23,695 nt of DNA from Patescibacteria group bacterium (GTDB taxonomy: Bacteria > Patescibacteriota > Minisyncoccia > Phycocordibacterales > GWA1-40-21): the NCBI GenBank assembly GCA_018971765.1, contig JAGXAA010000005.1, forward strand, positions 1 through 23,695, in the 5' to 3' direction. The number at the start of each line of letters is the position of its first letter. Within the stretch, counting starts at the first letter, position 1. The position numbers were made by a program, and so were the translations under genes. The notes beneath the pieces were generated by a model. It saw only the letters and a list, made by a program, of their open reading frames with translations. It made no database searches and was not told where the DNA came from. This document shows, in pieces, positions 22,310-23,695 of the stretch.

Positions 22310-23695
22310 TCAGCCGGTAAGCATTTGGTCTGTTTCAGAACTTGCTCGGCTTAAATGCAAAAAGCAGACTAAATTTCGTAGATACATATTGAACGCCTTT
22401 TGCACGCGGGTTCGATTCCCGCCATCTCCACCATACGAAACTTGTTCGGAATTAAAGAAGCGGAGCGATTTTGCGGAAGCCAAAATCGCGCTATCAATTT
22501 CGCTTCCGCCAAGGGCGGAAGCGGTGAATTCCCAAAGTTCCCCCCAATGACATGAAAGCGTTTTGTCTTTGAGAGTGGGGTTAGAGCCGATTTTTTGGAA
22601 AAACTCGCGCCATGCGAAATAATCTTCGCCGCTTTCCAAAATAACGGCTTCTCTCAAAGACAAAACGAAACTCCGCAAGGGTTCGATCCAATTATTTCTC
22701 CGTTGCCCAAAATCCTTAAAACTTTCCTCAAACTTTGCTTTTTGACGAAGGAGAAGGTCTTTTCGCTGTAAGTAAATATCGCGCTCAATGTCGCCGTCTA
22801 GGTAAAGCGAAACGAGCTTGTCCAGCTTCTCCTTCGTCTGGGAAAGTTTGGTTTTAAGGTTTTGGGCAACGCTCCCGCTTTCGGAAACCGCCTCTTTCTC
22901 CCACAGGTCAATTTGTTTTTCCATGTTCTCAATCTCCGAAAGCGGGAGGGACACTTTTTGAAGCAGATTTTTTGCTTGCGAAATGAGTGCGGAAGATGAT
23001 AGATACGGCTGACGACAAATACCTTTCTTTTTGGTACAGCGATAGTAAGTACATTTCGTGCCAAAACGATTTGTTGCATATTGAGCCGTAATCATACTTC
23101 CGCACTCACCGCATCGAGCAAATTGTGCAAATGGAAAACTATTTGGTCGCTTCTGCACGCGAGGGCGAGATTTTTTCGCAAGCATTTTTTGGACTGCTTC
23201 AAACAGTGTCGGAGAAATAATTGGCGCAAAGCTTCCGTCGTAATACTCGCCTTTGTGATAGGTAAAACCGAGATATACACGATTTGAGAGCATACGAGCG
23301 ACGGAAGCTTTGGCAGGTGGCGTTCCTTTCGTGGTTACGCCGTGATCCGCCAAAAAGTCGGCGATAGTACCGAGGGTGTGCGTCCCTTTGGCGTATTCCT
23401 CAAACGCTTTTACCACGATGCGAGATTTTGTCGGGTGAGGTTCAATATTTCTCGTTTTCGGATTATTCACATAGCCAAAGGGAGCGCGCACCAACCACTC
23501 GCCTCGACGGACTTTTTGGCGGATACCGCGGTTGATATTCTCCACAAGGTTATCGCTGTAATATTTGGATTGCCCGAACGCCACTTGCAACATAAATTTC
23601 CCTTGCGGGGTTGGTTCAAACCAAAATGTCGGAAAGCGCAAAGAAACGATCTTGCGAGTGTCTACGGCGTAAATAACCCTGCCCCCGTCAATACT
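22310..23695 (-). CDS. Large serine recombinase, 5' end beyond the window
   Basis: A 461-codon open frame that continues off the right edge; codons from 23695 read SIDGGRVIYAVDTRK and there is no start codon before the edge (the TTG at 23641 is internal). The visible part starts in the last portion of the resolvase catalytic domain (PTPQGKFMLQVAFGQSKYYSDNLVENI); the nucleophilic Ser lies outside. Then follow the recombinase DNA-binding domain (GIRQKVRRGEWLVRAPFGYV and ANRVY-type segment RMLSNRVYLGFTYHKGEYYDG), a zinc ribbon (CGECG ... CTYYRC ... GIC) and a coiled coil (about 230-330). The last 41 codons are antisense to the tmRNA 3' end (start of overlap YGGDGGNRTRVQ). Such recombinases integrate and excise mobile elements. 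This gene is convergent with ssrA. Confidence 0.92.
   Translation of the reverse strand, partial: SIDGGRVIYAVDTRKIVSLRFPTFWFEPTPQGKFMLQVAFGQSKYYSDNLVENINRGIRQKVRRGEWLVRAPFGYVNNPKTRNIEPHPTKSRIVVKAFEEYAKGTHTLGTIADFLADHGVTTKGTPPAKASVARMLSNRVYLGFTYHKGEYYDGSFAPIISPTLFEAVQKMLAKKSRPRVQKRPNSFPFAQFARCGECGSMITAQYATNRFGTKCTYYRCTKKKGICRQPYLSSSALISQAKNLLQKVSLPLSEIENMEKQIDLWEKEAVSESGSVAQNLKTKLSQTKEKLDKLVSLYLDGDIERDIYLQRKDLLLRQKAKFEESFKDFGQRRNNWIEPLRSFVLSLREAVILESGEDYFAWREFFQKIGSNPTLKDKTLSCHWGELWEFTASALGGSEIDSAILASAKSLRFFNSEQVSYGGDGGNRTRVQKAFNMYLRNLVCFLHLSRASSETDQMLTG
22395..22433 (+). other. Candidate attachment site in the tmRNA 3' end
   Basis: This is the T-arm and acceptor end of tmRNA, lying inside the recombinase frame. 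If the element is integrated here, this is where the duplicated att core should lie. It is proposed from layout alone; no second copy is present in the window. Confidence 0.35.
22465..22523. repeat. Two strong hairpins sharing the octamer GCGGAAGC, at the ssrA/recombinase junction
   Basis: Hairpin 1: GCGATTTTG (22465-22473) with CAAAATCGC (22481-22489), loop CGGAAGC. Hairpin 2: CGCTTCCGCC (22501-22510) with GGCGGAAGCG (22514-22523), loop AAG. The octamer GCGGAAGC appears at 22473-22480 and 22515-22522, and inverted at 22502-22509. They lie 31-90 nt after the tmRNA 3' end and inside the recombinase coding frame. No T-tract follows on either strand. Confidence 0.8.

Larger units (their letters stand above)
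22034..22433 (+). ncRNA. ssrA: tmRNA (transfer-messenger RNA)
   Basis: 400 nt. tmRNA rescues stalled ribosomes and tags the nascent protein for proteolysis. The 5' GGGGATG (22034-22040) pairs with CATCTCC (22423-22429), including the G-U at the third pair that identifies an alanine acceptor. The 3' CCA is encoded (22431-22433). The T arm is GCGGG-TTCGATT-CCCGC. Pseudoknot 1: GGAGG (22081-22085) with CCTCC (22096-22100), and loop CCAAC (22089-22093) with GTTGG (22108-22112). The AAAAAATAATT preceding the first tag codon closely matches E. coli. A further pseudoknot lies at 22321-22369: GCATTT with AAATGC, GTCTG with CAGAC. The 3' end overlaps an antisense recombinase gene. A consensus promoter precedes it. 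Confidence 0.97.
22310..23695. mobile_element. Left end of a probable integrative element at ssrA
   Basis: The recombinase gene directly abuts and enters the tmRNA 3' end, the usual layout of an element integrated at the 3' end of an RNA gene. The element would continue beyond the right edge, where a second copy of the tmRNA 3' end is expected. Boundaries and size cannot be seen, and the crossover point is not determined. Confidence 0.55.

Noticed and set aside
22310..22433. GGDGGNRTRV segment as a real protein domain
   Set aside because: This is the antisense reading of the tmRNA T arm and acceptor stem, a well-known artefact at RNA gene ends. It may be translated as a tail of the recombinase, but it is not a domain.
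1..23695. CRISPR array, rRNA or standard tRNA genes
   Set aside because: I saw no regularly spaced direct repeats, no rRNA signature, and no cloverleaf other than the tRNA-like ends of tmRNA.

Overview
The window is AT-rich bacterial chromosomal DNA with tightly packed genes. It uses the standard stop codons, including TGA, so it does not come from a TGA-recoded lineage. Gene content (many glycosyltransferases, stand-alone GtrA, Hsp20, SulP, a PfkB kinase with a Cys-rich N-terminal insert) and the near absence of Shine-Dalgarno sites fit Candidatus Patescibacteria (CPR), probably Parcubacteria. That placement is inference; no rRNA or ribosomal protein gene is present to confirm it.

Layout. 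1-8295 (+): a surface-glycan block with the tail of one glycosyltransferase, a small membrane protein, three GT-B (GT4-like) glycosyltransferases, GtrA, two SAM methyltransferases, a GT-C membrane glycosyltransferase and a polyprenyl-phosphate-mannose synthase-like GT2. 8271-9197 (-): an FkbM methyltransferase overlapping the preceding gene tail to tail. 9372-11060 (+): a second GT-C enzyme. 11129-14300 (-): recG behind a PfkB sugar kinase. 14493-16938 (-): a GtrB-like GT2 and a PMT-type O-mannosyltransferase in one operon. 17049-18407 (+): another GT-C-like protein. 18560-22433 (+): SulP-STAS transporter, a 58-residue cysteine protein with its own promoter and terminator, Hsp20, a SHOCT protein, an OB-fold-like membrane-anchored protein, and tmRNA. 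22310-23695 (-): a large serine recombinase running off the right edge, whose 3' end lies antisense inside the tmRNA gene.

How it works together. GT2 enzymes would charge a polyprenyl phosphate with sugar on the inner face. GtrA-like proteins could help flip the lipid-linked sugar. GT-C enzymes would transfer it outside the membrane to proteins or glycans. GT-B enzymes would build the glycan inside, and the methyltransferases could modify it. Two GT2 + GT-C pairs are adjacent genes (5319-7514 and 14493-16938).

Most notable: (1) a family of about 105-bp palindromic repeats in three copies (5194, 7512, 9213 inverted) with conserved stems, one copy supplying a stop codon and one sitting in a divergent promoter; (2) a tmRNA with an unusually long 28-codon tag; (3) a serine-recombinase element abutting the 3' end of ssrA; (4) the small cysteine protein. 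No CRISPR array, rRNA or ordinary tRNA was found. No stretch over 300 bases lacks a gene.
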